From: Luteitalea pratensis
GTDB lineage: Bacteria; Acidobacteriota; Vicinamibacteria; Vicinamibacterales; Vicinamibacteraceae
DNA length: 64,000 nt
Direction of reading: 5' to 3'
NCBI RefSeq assembly: GCF_001618865.1
Contig: NZ_CP015136.1
Span: forward strand, 248,001 to 312,000
Shown here piece by piece: positions 25,623-34,734 of the stretch. A model generated the notes under the pieces. It did not search any database. It was not told the origin of the DNA and was given only the letters and a program-made list of their open reading frames with translations. The position numbers were made by a program, and so were the translations under genes. Each line of letters starts with the position of its first letter. Position 1 is the stretch's first letter.

Positions 25623-25643
25623 TCCCATCAATGCTTGATGGGA
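25623..25643. promoter_or_regulatory. Operator 2 (TCCCATCAA/TTGATGGGA palindrome)
   Basis: Perfect nine-base arms TCCCATCAA and TTGATGGGA separated by three bases, centred about 49 bases from operator 1. It lies just upstream of the -35 element. ADOP genes are often paired with PadR regulators, but no PadR gene is present nearby. Confidence 0.7.
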
Positions 25644-25741
25644 ACAACTGGTGACGAATCGCGGCGCCGTGCGGGCCTCGCCGACGACGCAGGGGGCCCG
25701 CGACGGTCGGCCGCCTCGCTGCACGCTATGCTGTGCCGACG

Positions 25742-27088
25742 ATGCTTCTGTCCGGGGTGATCGAGGGCTTCTACGGCCCGCCGTGGAGCCAGGCCGAACG
25801 TGCCGCGCTATTTGCGCAGATGGCGGCCTGGGGACTCGACACCTATCTGTACTGCCCGAAGGACGACCTGCACCACCGAGCCGTGTGGCGCGAGACTTAT
25901 GGCGAGACGGACGGCGCCGCCATGGCGGCGCTCGTCGAGGCATGCCATGCACGCGGCATCCGCTTCATGTATGGCATCGGGCCCGGACTGGATATCCAGT
26001 ACGGCAGCGATACGGATCGCGGCCACCTGCGCGATCGCTGCGCGCAGGTGATCGCGATCGGTTGCGACGGCCTGGCGCTGCTCTTCGACGACATCCCGGA
26101 CCGTCTCGACGTGACCGATCTGGACCGGTGGGGCAGTCTTGCGGCCGCACAGGCCGACGTCGCCAACGATGTCGTGCAGTGGGCGCGAGCGCAGCGGGGC
26201 GATCTCGCCGCGGCCTTCTGTCCGACCCCGTACTGCGGCCGGATGGTCGCCGCCGGGCATGGCGGCCTCGGGTATCTCGATGCGCTCGGCGCGTCACTCG
26301 ACACCTCGATCGACGTCTTCTGGACCGGCCCGGAAATCGTGTCTGGCGAGATCTCCGTGGCACACGTGCGTGAGGTCGCTGCGCAGCTGCGGCGCAAGCC
26401 GATCCTGTGGGATAACCTCCACGCCAACGACTACGACGGCCGGCGGATCCATCTCGGGCCATACGCGGGCCGGCGGCTCGAGCTGCGCGAGGAGGTGCGC
26501 GGGATCCTCACCAATCCCAACACGGAGTTCCCGCTGAACTTCATGGCCCTCCGCACGCTGGCGATGTACCTGCAGGCACACGGCGCGTGGCAGGAACGCG
26601 ACGTATACCTGGCGGCGCTGAGCGAGTGGCTGCCGTCCTTCGAGACGATGAGCGGCGGCCTGCCGTTTGACGACCTCGTCCTCCTGGCCGACTGCTACTA
26701 CCTGCCGTATCACGAAGGGCCCGAAGCCGAGGCGTTCCTGTCGAGCGCGCATCGTGCCCTCGCCGATCGATCTCCGGAGTGGCGCGTGCACGCGACCAGG
26801 TTCATCGAGCAGGGCACTCGACTTCGCGATCTCTGCGGGCGCCTGGCCACGCTGCGTCACCGCCCGCTGTTTCACGCGTTGAGCCGCCGCGTCTGGGATC
26901 TGCGGGAAGAAATCGACCTCCTCGTCCGCGGCGCACAGGCCCGTCTCGCGACTGCGGACGGCAACGTCTCCTTCCGATCGGACTTCCACCTGCCATGTAC
27001 GTTCCGTGGCGGCACCGTCGCGCGGCTCCAACGCCTGCTCACGCCACACGCCGACGGCATGTTCACGCCCACTGGTGATCCCGCATGA
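25742..27088 (+). CDS. GH84 beta-N-acetylglucosaminidase, O-GlcNAcase (OGA)-like
   Basis: A 448-residue family-84 glycosidase without a signal peptide, so cytoplasmic. Motifs match the human O-GlcNAcase catalytic domain closely from memory: SGVIEGFYGPPW, TYLYCPKDD, the catalytic Asp pair in LLFDDIP (D116/D117), FCPTPYCG, FWTGPEIVSGEI, WDNLHANDYD (223-232) with LGPYAGR, and TNPNTEF. Residues after ~290 are helical, like the OGA stalk. It should remove GlcNAc from glycoproteins or glycosides by substrate-assisted catalysis. The next gene, a GNAT, overlaps as ATGA and matches the other half of human OGA. No O-GlcNAc transferase is in the window. GTG at 25733 is an alternative start. Confidence 0.9.
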   Translation: MLLSGVIEGFYGPPWSQAERAALFAQMAAWGLDTYLYCPKDDLHHRAVWRETYGETDGAAMAALVEACHARGIRFMYGIGPGLDIQYGSDTDRGHLRDRCAQVIAIGCDGLALLFDDIPDRLDVTDLDRWGSLAAAQADVANDVVQWARAQRGDLAAAFCPTPYCGRMVAAGHGGLGYLDALGASLDTSIDVFWTGPEIVSGEISVAHVREVAAQLRRKPILWDNLHANDYDGRRIHLGPYAGRRLELREEVRGILTNPNTEFPLNFMALRTLAMYLQAHGAWQERDVYLAALSEWLPSFETMSGGLPFDDLVLLADCYYLPYHEGPEAEAFLSSAHRALADRSPEWRVHATRFIEQGTRLRDLCGRLATLRHRPLFHALSRRVWDLREEIDLLVRGAQARLATADGNVSFRSDFHLPCTFRGGTVARLQRLLTPHADGMFTPTGDPA

Positions 27089-27711
27089 GTGGCAACGCGA
27101 TCATCCGGCCTGCACGCGCGAGCGACGAGGCTGCCGCGTATCACGTCTGCCTCAAGACTGGTGATGCCGGTGGCGATGGCGAGCCTGTCTATCGAGACGA
27201 TCCCGATGCGCTCGGCCGGCTCTTCGTCGGCCCGTATCTGGCCTTTGCCCCCGAGTTGAGCCTGATGCTCGAGGACGCCGGCGGTGTCTGCGGCTACGCG
27301 CTGGCGGCGCTCGACTCGCGCGCGTTCTACGCCCGCTACGATGCCGAGTGGCGGCCGGGCCTCTGCGCACGCTACCCGGATCCGCAGGGCGATCCGTCGA
27401 CGTGGACCCGCGTGCAGGAGGCATACGGCTGGTACCACCATCCGGACTACTTCTGCCCCGAGCCCTACGATCAGTACCCGTCGCACCTGCACATCGACCT
27501 GCTGCCCCGTGCCCAGGGGCATGGCCACGGCAGGCGCATGATGGAGGGGCTCATGGATCGCCTCCGCCACCATGGTTCACCGGGCGTGCACCTCGGCATG
27601 TGGGCTCGCAACGAGCGGGCCTACGCCTTCTACGTGCGGTTGGGCTTCCACGAACTCGCCCGCGTCGGCTCGCCCGAGGACGGCAGCATCTACATGGGGA
27701 AACGGCTTTGA
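27085..27711 (+). CDS. GNAT acetyltransferase, counterpart of the OGA C-terminal domain
   Basis: A 208-residue GNAT protein translated from an ATGA overlap with the GH84 gene. Blocks VCLKTGDAGGDG, LVGPYLAF-like GRLFVGPYLAF, MLEDAGGVCGYAL and AYAFYVRLGFHEL resemble the human OGA histone-acetyltransferase-like domain. Unlike that pseudo-enzyme, it retains an acetyl-CoA loop RAQGHGHGRR (from 142), so it may be catalytically active. The natural substrate could be an amino sugar or a protein; this is inference. The stop codon at 27709-27711 runs straight into a heptamer array. Confidence 0.88.
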   Translation: MSGNAIIRPARASDEAAAYHVCLKTGDAGGDGEPVYRDDPDALGRLFVGPYLAFAPELSLMLEDAGGVCGYALAALDSRAFYARYDAEWRPGLCARYPDPQGDPSTWTRVQEAYGWYHHPDYFCPEPYDQYPSHLHIDLLPRAQGHGHGRRMMEGLMDRLRHHGSPGVHLGMWARNERAYAFYVRLGFHELARVGSPEDGSIYMGKRL

Positions 27712-27761
27712 CGAACGCCGAACGCCGAACGCAGAACGTCGAACGCCGAACGCAGGGCGCC
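27711..27761 (+). repeat. Heptamer array GAACGCC
   Basis: About seven units of CGAACGC, with variants CAGAACG and TCGAACG, begin with the last base of the GNAT stop codon. Confidence 0.7.
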
Positions 27762-27811
27762 AGGGCCGCAAACCAGATGGTGCCGGCGACGAGGTCAGTG
27801 CCCGCTCCGAG

Positions 27812-27837
27812 GCAGGGCCGGCTCTCCGAGCCCGGCC
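27812..27837 (+). repeat. REP-like palindrome with GCAG head
   Basis: GCAGGGCCGGCTCTCC then GAGCCCGGCC. It is the GC-rich class with a one-base change in the GTAG head, so probably decayed. Confidence 0.5.
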
Positions 27838-27863
27838 ATCGGCCTTCGTTCCAGGTTCGTATG

Positions 27864-27951
27864 AAGCCGTAAGCCGTAATCCGTAAGGCGTCAGCGTTAG
27901 GCGTCAGGCGTCAGGCGTTAATGAGGCATTAGGCATTAGGCATCAGGCATG
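27864..27951 (+). repeat. Heptamer arrays (GTAAGCC, GCGTCAG, TAGGCAT) running into a start codon
   Basis: Three unit types follow one another in period seven: AGCCGTA/TCCGTAA, GGCGTCA and AGGCATT. The final AGGCATG unit contains the ATG of the aminotransferase gene (27949-27951). No Shine-Dalgarno is present. Confidence 0.7.
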
Positions 27952-29196
27952 ACTACGACCCTTGCACTGTTTGGTGGCGCACCAGTTCGCACTCGTCCGT
28001 TTCCGACATGGCCGATCCTCGACGAAGCCGACGAGGCACGTGTGCTCGGCGCCTTGCGCAGCGGCAAATGGGGCCGGCTGGCCGGCGAGCAGGTCGCCGA
28101 GTTCGAGCGGCGGTTCGCGGCGATGCACGGCTGCCGTCATGGCATCGCCGTCGTCAACGGCACGGTCTCGCTGCGCATCGCGTTGATGGCCGCGGGCCTG
28201 CAGGCCGAAGACGAGGTCATCGTTCCCGCGTACACGTTCCTCTCTACGGCCACCGCGGTCGTCGAGGCCAACTGCGTGCCGGTGTTCGTCGACATCGACC
28301 TGGCGACCTTCAACATGGATCCGCATGCGGTCGAAGCGGCGATCACGCCGCGCACGCGGGCGATCATCCCGGTGCACTTCGCGGGGCAGCCCGCGGACAT
28401 GGACGCGCTGCTCGCCATTGCCAAGCGGCACGGACTCTTCGTGCTCGAAGACGCCGCGCATGCGCACGGCGCCAGTTGGCGCGATCAGCCCGCCGGCAGC
28501 ATCGGCGCTTGCGGTTCGTTCTCCTTCCAGTCCAGCAAGAACCTCACGGCGGGCGAGGGCGGAATCATCGTCACCAGCGACGACGCACTCGCGGCCGCAT
28601 GCCGGTCCATCCACAACTGTGGGCGCGTGCCGGGGGGTATCTGGTACGAGCATCACGTCATCTCGGGCAATTACCGCCTCAGTGAACTCCAGGGCGCGCT
28701 GCTCAACAGCCAGCTCGATCGACTGGAGGACCAGACGGCCAGGCGAGGCGAGAACGGCGTGTACCTCGCTGTGCGGCTCGCAGCGATCCCGGGCCTGTTC
28801 CCACAGGCGCGACCGGAGTGGTGCACCCGCCACAGTCAGCACCTGTTCATGCTGCGCATCGATGCCGCCGCATTCGGCGCGTCGCGCGAGGCCGTGCTCG
28901 CCGCCTTGCACGCCGAGGGCATTCCCTGCGCCGGTGGCTATGGCTATCCGCTCCCCGATCAGCCCCTGTTCAGGAACAAGGCCTTCGGGCCGTACCTGGC
29001 GCACGTCCGCGATCGCCTGGACTACTCGCGCGTCTCGTGTCCCAACAGCCAGCGCATCTGTCGCGAGCAGGGACTCTGGCTCGACCAGTCGATGATGCTC
29101 GGCACGCGCGACGACATGGACGACATCGTCGCGGCGTTCCAGAAGGTGCACGCTGGCCGCGACGCGCTTGCCGGCCACCAGGCCCAGGCGCGCTGA
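27949..29196 (+). CDS. DegT/DnrJ/EryC1/StrS-family PLP aminotransferase
   Basis: A 415-residue fold-type-I PLP enzyme of the sugar aminotransferase family, which aminates keto-sugars or, in some members, dehydrates them. The PLP lysine is K197 in SFQSSKNLTAGEGG; other landmarks are GTVSLRIAL, PAYTFLSTATAV, VLEDAAHAHGA and ISGNYRLSELQGAL. Substrate is not evident; a scyllo-inosose or amino-sugar role would fit the GlcNAc-related genes upstream. The start codon is the last heptamer of an array, so initiation is leader-atypical. It is followed four bases later by the EIIC gene. Confidence 0.88.
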   Translation: MTTTLALFGGAPVRTRPFPTWPILDEADEARVLGALRSGKWGRLAGEQVAEFERRFAAMHGCRHGIAVVNGTVSLRIALMAAGLQAEDEVIVPAYTFLSTATAVVEANCVPVFVDIDLATFNMDPHAVEAAITPRTRAIIPVHFAGQPADMDALLAIAKRHGLFVLEDAAHAHGASWRDQPAGSIGACGSFSFQSSKNLTAGEGGIIVTSDDALAAACRSIHNCGRVPGGIWYEHHVISGNYRLSELQGALLNSQLDRLEDQTARRGENGVYLAVRLAAIPGLFPQARPEWCTRHSQHLFMLRIDAAAFGASREAVLAALHAEGIPCAGGYGYPLPDQPLFRNKAFGPYLAHVRDRLDYSRVSCPNSQRICREQGLWLDQSMMLGTRDDMDDIVAAFQKVHAGRDALAGHQAQAR

Positions 29197-29200
29197 CGCC

Positions 29201-30433
29201 GTGACGCGACTCACGGCCCTGCTGAACCGTCACGTCGTTCCGGCGCTCACCGCGCTCAGCGAGAACACCTACATGTCGGCGATTCGGGCCGGCATGGTCT
29301 CGGTGGTGCCGCTCACGATCATCGGCGGCCTGTTCCTCGTCATTTCCTACCTGCCCGTGCCCGGCTGGACGACGCTGGTCGCGCCGTGGCTGCCGCTGTT
29401 GCAGATACCGGTCACGGCCACCTTCGGCATCCTCGGGCTCGTCGCGTGCCTTGCGATCGCGTACGACCTCGGCGCGCGCTTCAGGCAGGAGGCCCTGGTG
29501 AGCGCGACCATGGCCCTGGCCGTGTTCCTGCTGATCCAGGTCGAGCCTGCCGATCTCACGTTCAGGACGCCCGGCCTCGGATCGCAGGGACTCTTCACCG
29601 CGATCATCGTCGCGCTCGTCGTCGTCCGCGTGCAGAAACTGTTCACCGACCGCGGCATCGTCATCACGATGCCCGAGACCGTGCCGTCGGTCGTGTACCA
29701 GTCGTTCCTCTCACTGGTGCCACTGCTGTTCCTGGTGGTGACGTTCTGGCTGATCAGGTTCGTTGCCGGCGTGGACATCAACCATGTGGTGCAGGCGGCC
29801 TTCCGCCCGCTGGTGTTCGCGTTGAACACGCTGCCGGGGATCCTGGTGTACGCATTCCTGGTCAGCCTGTTGTGGTCGGTGGGCATCCATGGCGACAACG
29901 CGCTCGACGCGATCGTGGCGCCGATCTTCCTGCAGTACCTGGCCGAGAACGTCGCCGCGATGACCGGCGGACAGCCGCTTCCCTACGTCACCGCCAACGG
30001 CTTCTTCACGACGTTCGTGAACGTCGGCGGCACCGGCGCGACGCTCGCGCTCGCGCTGATTCTCGTCCGCTCACCGGACGCCGCGTTCCGGCAGGTCGGG
30101 CGCGTCTCGCTGCCGACGCAGGTGTTCCAGATCAACGAGCCGATCTTCTTCGGGCTGCCGATCGTCCTCAACCCGGTGTTCATGGTGCCGTACGTGCTGA
30201 ACGCGATGATCCTCACGACGGGCAGCTACCTGCTCATGTCGTGGGGCCTCATCCAGCGCCCGTTCATCAACGTCCCGTGGACGACGCCGCCGATCATCGG
30301 GCACTACCTGGTGACCGGTGGCGACTGGCGTGCGGCAGCATGGGGTGTCGTGTCCCTCGCGATCGCGGTCGTGGTGTACTACCCGTTTGCACGAGCTGCC
30401 GAGCGGGCGCGCGCACAGCACCGCGCCGTGTGA
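29201..30433 (+). CDS. Orphan PTS EIIC-like sugar permease (lactose/cellobiose type)
   Basis: A 410-residue polytopic membrane protein of the lactose/cellobiose/N,N'-diacetylchitobiose EIIC family. Landmarks are the N-terminal AIRAGMVSVVPLTIIGGLF, SLLWSVGIHGDNALDAI with the conserved HG, and FQINEPIFFGLPIVLNPVFMVPY. No EIIA, EIIB, HPr or EI gene is nearby, so it may work as a non-phosphorylating transporter or rely on distant components. The start is GTG at 29201, four bases after the aminotransferase stop, so the two are probably co-transcribed. A chitobiose-like substrate is suggested by the GH84 gene but unproven. Confidence 0.85.
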   Translation: MTRLTALLNRHVVPALTALSENTYMSAIRAGMVSVVPLTIIGGLFLVISYLPVPGWTTLVAPWLPLLQIPVTATFGILGLVACLAIAYDLGARFRQEALVSATMALAVFLLIQVEPADLTFRTPGLGSQGLFTAIIVALVVVRVQKLFTDRGIVITMPETVPSVVYQSFLSLVPLLFLVVTFWLIRFVAGVDINHVVQAAFRPLVFALNTLPGILVYAFLVSLLWSVGIHGDNALDAIVAPIFLQYLAENVAAMTGGQPLPYVTANGFFTTFVNVGGTGATLALALILVRSPDAAFRQVGRVSLPTQVFQINEPIFFGLPIVLNPVFMVPYVLNAMILTTGSYLLMSWGLIQRPFINVPWTTPPIIGHYLVTGGDWRAAAWGVVSLAIAVVVYYPFARAAERARAQHRAV

Positions 30434-30460
30434 CCCCGTCGGATACATCGGCTTTTGGCC

Positions 30461-33400
30461 ATGACTGCTCGCCCGATGGCCCCGCTTGCGGGCCCAGTTC
30501 TCGCGCTCCTGGCGGCGTTCGGCGCCGGGTGCGGCGTACCGGGGCCAACGGTCGACAACCTTCCCGAGCGTGTCGACTTCGCGCTCCACGTGCGGCCGAT
30601 CCTTTCGGACCGCTGCTTCAAGTGCCACGGCCCGGATGGCGCCGCGCGGAAGAGCGAATTGCGTCTGGACCGCGAGGACGTGGTGTTCAAGCGCCTCGCC
30701 TCGGGCGCCACGGCCGTGGTTCGTGGCCGGCCGCGCAGCAGCGAGCTCGTGCGTCGCATCCTCAGCGACGACCCGGCGGTACTGATGCCGCTTCCGGACT
30801 CGCATCTCGAGCTCAGCGATTACGCGAAGGCCGTCCTGGTCCGATGGATCGACCAGGGGGCGGAGTGGAAGCCGCACTGGTCGTTCACCGCTCCGAGGAT
30901 GCCAGAGCTCCCGCCGATGCCCGTGCATGAGGCGCAGAGCGCTCCGATCGACCGCTTCGTGCGGGCGCGGCTCCGCGCGCACGGCCTCGAGCCGCATCCG
31001 GAAGCGCCGAAGGAAGTCCTGATCCGACGCGTGTCGCTGGCGCTGACGGGATTGCCGCCGACAACCGGACGAAGCGGACGCCTTCGTTCGGGACCCGTCA
31101 CCGGATGCGTACGAACGCGTCGTCGATCGCCTCCTGGCATCGCCGGCCTACGGTGAGCGGATGGCCGCCGACTGGCTCGACATCGCGCGCTTCGCGGACA
31201 CGCACGGCTACCAGGACGACGTGCCGCGCGACAATTCGCCGTGGCGCGACTGGGTGATCGCGGCGTTCAACCGCAACATGCCGGTGGATCAGTTCATCAC
31301 CTGGCAGCTGGCGGGCGACCTGCTGCCCAACGCCACGCGCGAGCAGCGGCTCGCGACCGCCTTCAACCGGTATCACATGCAGAGCCAGGAAGGCGGCATC
31401 GTACCGGAGGAGTACCGCGTCGAGTACGTCGCGGACCGGTGCGGACGCTCGGGCGGGCGTTCCTCGGGGTGACACTCGAGTGCGCGCGGTGCCACGACCA
31501 CAAGTACGACCCGATCCAGCAGCGCGAGTACTTCCAGCTGTTCGCGTTCTTCAACAGCATCAACGAGGCAGGACAGGCGCCGTACTCGGGCATGGCCAGT
31601 CCCACGGTCATCCTGCCGTCGGCCGAGGCCGATGCTCGCCTCGACGCCCTGCGCGCCGAACGCTTGGCCCTCGAACAGGCCATGACCGCGGCTGCGACTG
31701 GGTACGACGCCGGGTTCGACGCCTGGCTGCGCGGAAGCGCCCGTACCGCGTCGTCGCTACCCTCCACCGACGGCCTCGTCGTGCACCTGCCGCTCGACGG
31801 CAACCGTCCCGGCAAGATCCTGGTCAAGGACAAGGAGGGCAAGGGCAAGCTGGTGCCGATGCTGACCTTTGCCAACCTCGGATCGTCGCGGACGCCGGCC
31901 TTCCTCGGTGGCGACGAGGACCGTGCTCCCGAGACGGTGCCCGGTCGCCTCGGCGGCGCACAGCGGCTGCGCGGCGACAGCGAGATCAAGTCACCCGAGG
32001 GCGCGGCGTTCTTCGAGCGGAATCAGCCGTTCTCGCTCGCCACGTGGTTCCGGATCGACAAGGCTGGCACCGCCGGGCCACTGATCGCACGGTCGGGGAG
32101 CTTCGCGAACGGGTATCGGGGCTACCTCGTGCGCCTCGAGGCTGATGGCACGCTCACTGCCGCGTTGCACCACGTGGCGCCTGACGATTCCATCGAGATT
32201 CGCACCGCCGATCCCATGCCGGTGACGCAGTGGCGTCACTTGTCGCTGACCTACGACGGATCGAGCCGCGCCGCCGGGCTGCGCCTGTTCCTCGATGGCC
32301 GTCCCGTCCCCACGAAGACGGTCGTCGACAACCTGCAGCGCAGCCTCATCAACAGCGGCATCGAGGGGCGGCAGATGTCGGGGGCGCCGCTGGGGCTGCG
32401 TCTCGGCAGCCTCGGCGAGTTGAGCAAGGAATCGTTGCGCGACGTCACAGTCGAGGACTTCCGCGCCTACGGCCGACAGCTCAGTGATCTCGAAGTCGCC
32501 ACGCTGGCCACCGGTACCGATGCGCTGCCGGCCCTGCTCGCCGCGCCGGGTGCCGAACTTCTGGCGAGCGATCGCGCGCGGCTGCGCCAGCACTACCTGC
32601 TACGTGTCGACGCGGCCTACCGCACGCGCCTGGATGCCATCACCAAGGTCCGCGGTGAAGAGAACACGATCCTGACCGCCCAGCCCAGCGTGATGGCGAT
32701 GCGTGAGTTGCCCGCGGCCCGGCCGACGTTCATCCTCGCGCGTGGCGCGTACGACGCGCCCCCCGAGCCGGTCACTCCCGGTACGCCGAAAGCGATCCTG
32801 CCGTTGCACCCGGGCCTGCCGCGCAACCGTCTCGGCCTCGCGCGCTGGCTGCTGGCGCCGGCCAATCCGCTGACGGCACGGGTGTTCGTCAATCGTACTG
32901 GGCGATGGCCTTCGGTCGCGGCCTGGTGGCCACTGCCGACGACTTCGGCAGCCAGGGGCGGATGCCGAGCCATCCCGAGCTGCTCGACTGGCTGGCCACC
33001 AGGTTCGTGAAGTCCGGCTGGAATGCCAAGGCGCTGCAAAAGCACATCGTGATGTCGGCGACTTACCGCCAGTCGTCACTCGCCGCCGAGCAGGCGCGCG
33101 CCGCCGACCCCGAGAACATCTGGCTCGGTCGCGGGCCGGCATTCCGGATGCCGATCGAGGAGGTGCGCGATACGGCCCTGGCCGCGAGCGGCCTGCTCGT
33201 GCGTCGCATCGGTGGGCCGAGCGTGTATCCCTACCAGCCAGACGGCGTGTGGGAGTCGCTTGCCGCCGGAGCCAAGTACCCGCTGTCCACAGGCGCGGAC
33301 CTGTACCGGCGCAGCCTTTACACGGCGTGGAAGCGAGCCGCGCCGCCGCCATCGGCGATCGGCTTCGACGCGTCCGAGCGGCTCACCTGCATCGTCACGC

Positions 33401-33759
33401 GGCAGCGCACGAACACCCCGCAGCAGGCGTTGATCCTGCTCAACGATCCGCAGTTTGTCGAGGGCGCCCGCATCCTCGCCGAGCAGCTGATGCGCGATGG
33501 CACGACCCCTGCCGATCGCGTGACACTCGCCTTCCGGCGCGTGATCACCCGAGGGCCGTCAGCGTCCGAGGTGACCCAGCTCACCCGCCTCTACGAGACG
33601 ACGCGCGAAGGCTTCGCGGCCGCACCCGACAGCGCCGTCGCGCTGCTCGCGACCGGCGAGCGTCCGCGCGATCCCACACTCGCCCCGACCGAACTCGCGG
33701 CGTGGACGATCGTGGCCAGCACGATCATGAACCTCGACGAAGCGGTGTTCTCCCGCTGA
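30461..33759 (+). pseudogene. DUF1549/DUF1553 planctomycete-type cytochrome protein, broken by three single-base indels
   Basis: A lipoprotein (LLAAFGAGCG lipobox) with a PSCyt1 heme site (CFKCH), DUF1549 ([13 protein letters not shown]), a second CxxCH (CARCHDHKYDP), a LamG/concanavalin insert and DUF1553 (LGLARWLLAPANPLTARVFVNR; TPQQALILLNDPQFVE). The reading frame shifts three times: one extra base at about 31061-31064 (between LPPT and [10 protein letters not shown]), one missing base near 31438 (before [10 protein letters not shown]) and one missing near 32896 (between VNR and YWAMAFGRG). Joined, the three frames give an uninterrupted family-like protein of about 1100 residues. The neighbouring genes are intact, so genuine decay is more likely than random assembly error. 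Confidence 0.85.
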
Positions 33760-33761
33760 TG

Positions 33762-33849
33762 GTAGGGGCACGTCCCCGCCTGGCGCGCCGAAGCCTTTGG
33801 CGGAGGCGGAAGCGGCCCGAGGCCAGGCGCGTTCGGGAACGCGCCCTAC
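33762..33849. repeat. REPIN-like doublet with outward GTAG heads
   Basis: GTAGGGGCACGTCCCC on the plus strand and GTAGGGCGCGTTCCC on the minus strand bracket an inner inverted repeat CGCCTGGC/GCCAGGCG. The element fills most of the gap between the broken gene and the cytochrome gene. Confidence 0.65.
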
Positions 33850-33900
33850 CCGCGAGATGGCGGTACATCCCGACATCGTGATATACCGCCCGCAATCGCC

Positions 33901-34734
33901 ATGCGTGCCCATGTCCTCACGCGCTGTCGTCGTGTGGCCCTCGCACTCGGCCTGGCCGGGAGCGCCGCAGTCGTCACTGCACGCGGACAAGTGCCACCAC
34001 CGCTGGCGCAGCCGACTGCGGCCGACCTGGCGAGCGGTGCGAAGGTCTTCGAGGTCTATTGCGCGCGCTGTCATGGCATGGACGGCTCGGGCGGGTCGGG
34101 GCCGCCGCTGACTCGCCCGCGATTGCGCCGAGCGGCCGACGAGGCCGGCGTGATCGCGATCGTCTCGGAAGGAGTGCCCGGGACATCCATGATGGGCGCC
34201 TGGTCACTGTCCGAGATCGAGACGCAGCAGGTCGCGGCCTACGTTCGATCGCTCGGGCAGCGGCCACCCGAGACGTTGACAGGCGATGCCGATAGCGGCC
34301 GCCGCGTCTACGACAGCGCCGGCTGCGCGGCGTGCCACATCCTCGAGGGCGGGGGAACGGCCTTCGGCCCCGATCTGACCGACGTGGGCGTGCTTCGCGG
34401 GACAGCCTACCTGCGTGAGTCACTGATCAATCCCGCCGCTGCCCGGCCCGAGCGGCCTCTCCCCTATGAGCCGTACGGGTACCCGGCGTACGTGCAGGTG
34501 CGTGCGCGCCCGCGGCGCGGCGACGAGGTCGTCGGCGTGCGGGTCAACGAGGACACCTTCACCATCCAGCTGCGCGACAAGACCGGCCGGCTGGTCTCGT
34601 TCCGCAAGGCGGACCTGCAGCAACTGGCCTTCGAGCCGGAGACGAGCGTGATGCCCAGCTATCGCGGACAGCTCGACGACACGCAACTGAACGACCTGGT
34701 CGCGTACCTGATGACGCGCACGGGCCGGCCATGA
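33901..34734 (+). CDS. Exported di-heme cytochrome c, partner of a PQQ dehydrogenase
   Basis: A 277-residue exported cytochrome with two heme c sites, CARCH (54-58) and CAACH (142-146), and Met-rich candidates for distal ligands (GTSMMGAW, TSVMPSYRG). The stretch after the second heme (YPAYVQVRARPRRGDEVVGVRVNEDTFTIQLRD) is an inserted beta domain seen in acidobacterial cytochrome/PQQ pairs. It overlaps the PQQ dehydrogenase start as ATGA and is the obvious electron acceptor for that enzyme. Signal peptide about residues 1-29. Confidence 0.88.
   Translation: MRAHVLTRCRRVALALGLAGSAAVVTARGQVPPPLAQPTAADLASGAKVFEVYCARCHGMDGSGGSGPPLTRPRLRRAADEAGVIAIVSEGVPGTSMMGAWSLSEIETQQVAAYVRSLGQRPPETLTGDADSGRRVYDSAGCAACHILEGGGTAFGPDLTDVGVLRGTAYLRESLINPAAARPERPLPYEPYGYPAYVQVRARPRRGDEVVGVRVNEDTFTIQLRDKTGRLVSFRKADLQQLAFEPETSVMPSYRGQLDDTQLNDLVAYLMTRTGRP

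Noticed and set aside
27711-27951. Tandem arrays as a possible CRISPR array
   Set aside because: The period is seven bases with no unique spacers of fixed length and no cas genes anywhere in the window; these are microsatellite-like arrays.
30461-33759. Programmed ribosomal frameshifting in the DUF1549/DUF1553 gene
   Set aside because: Three shifts in different directions, without slippery sequences or downstream structures seen, favour mutation or sequencing error.
33762-33849. tRNA or small structured RNA between genes
   Set aside because: The fold is explained by two outward GTAG-headed REP palindromes; no T-loop or anticodon-like arrangement is present.
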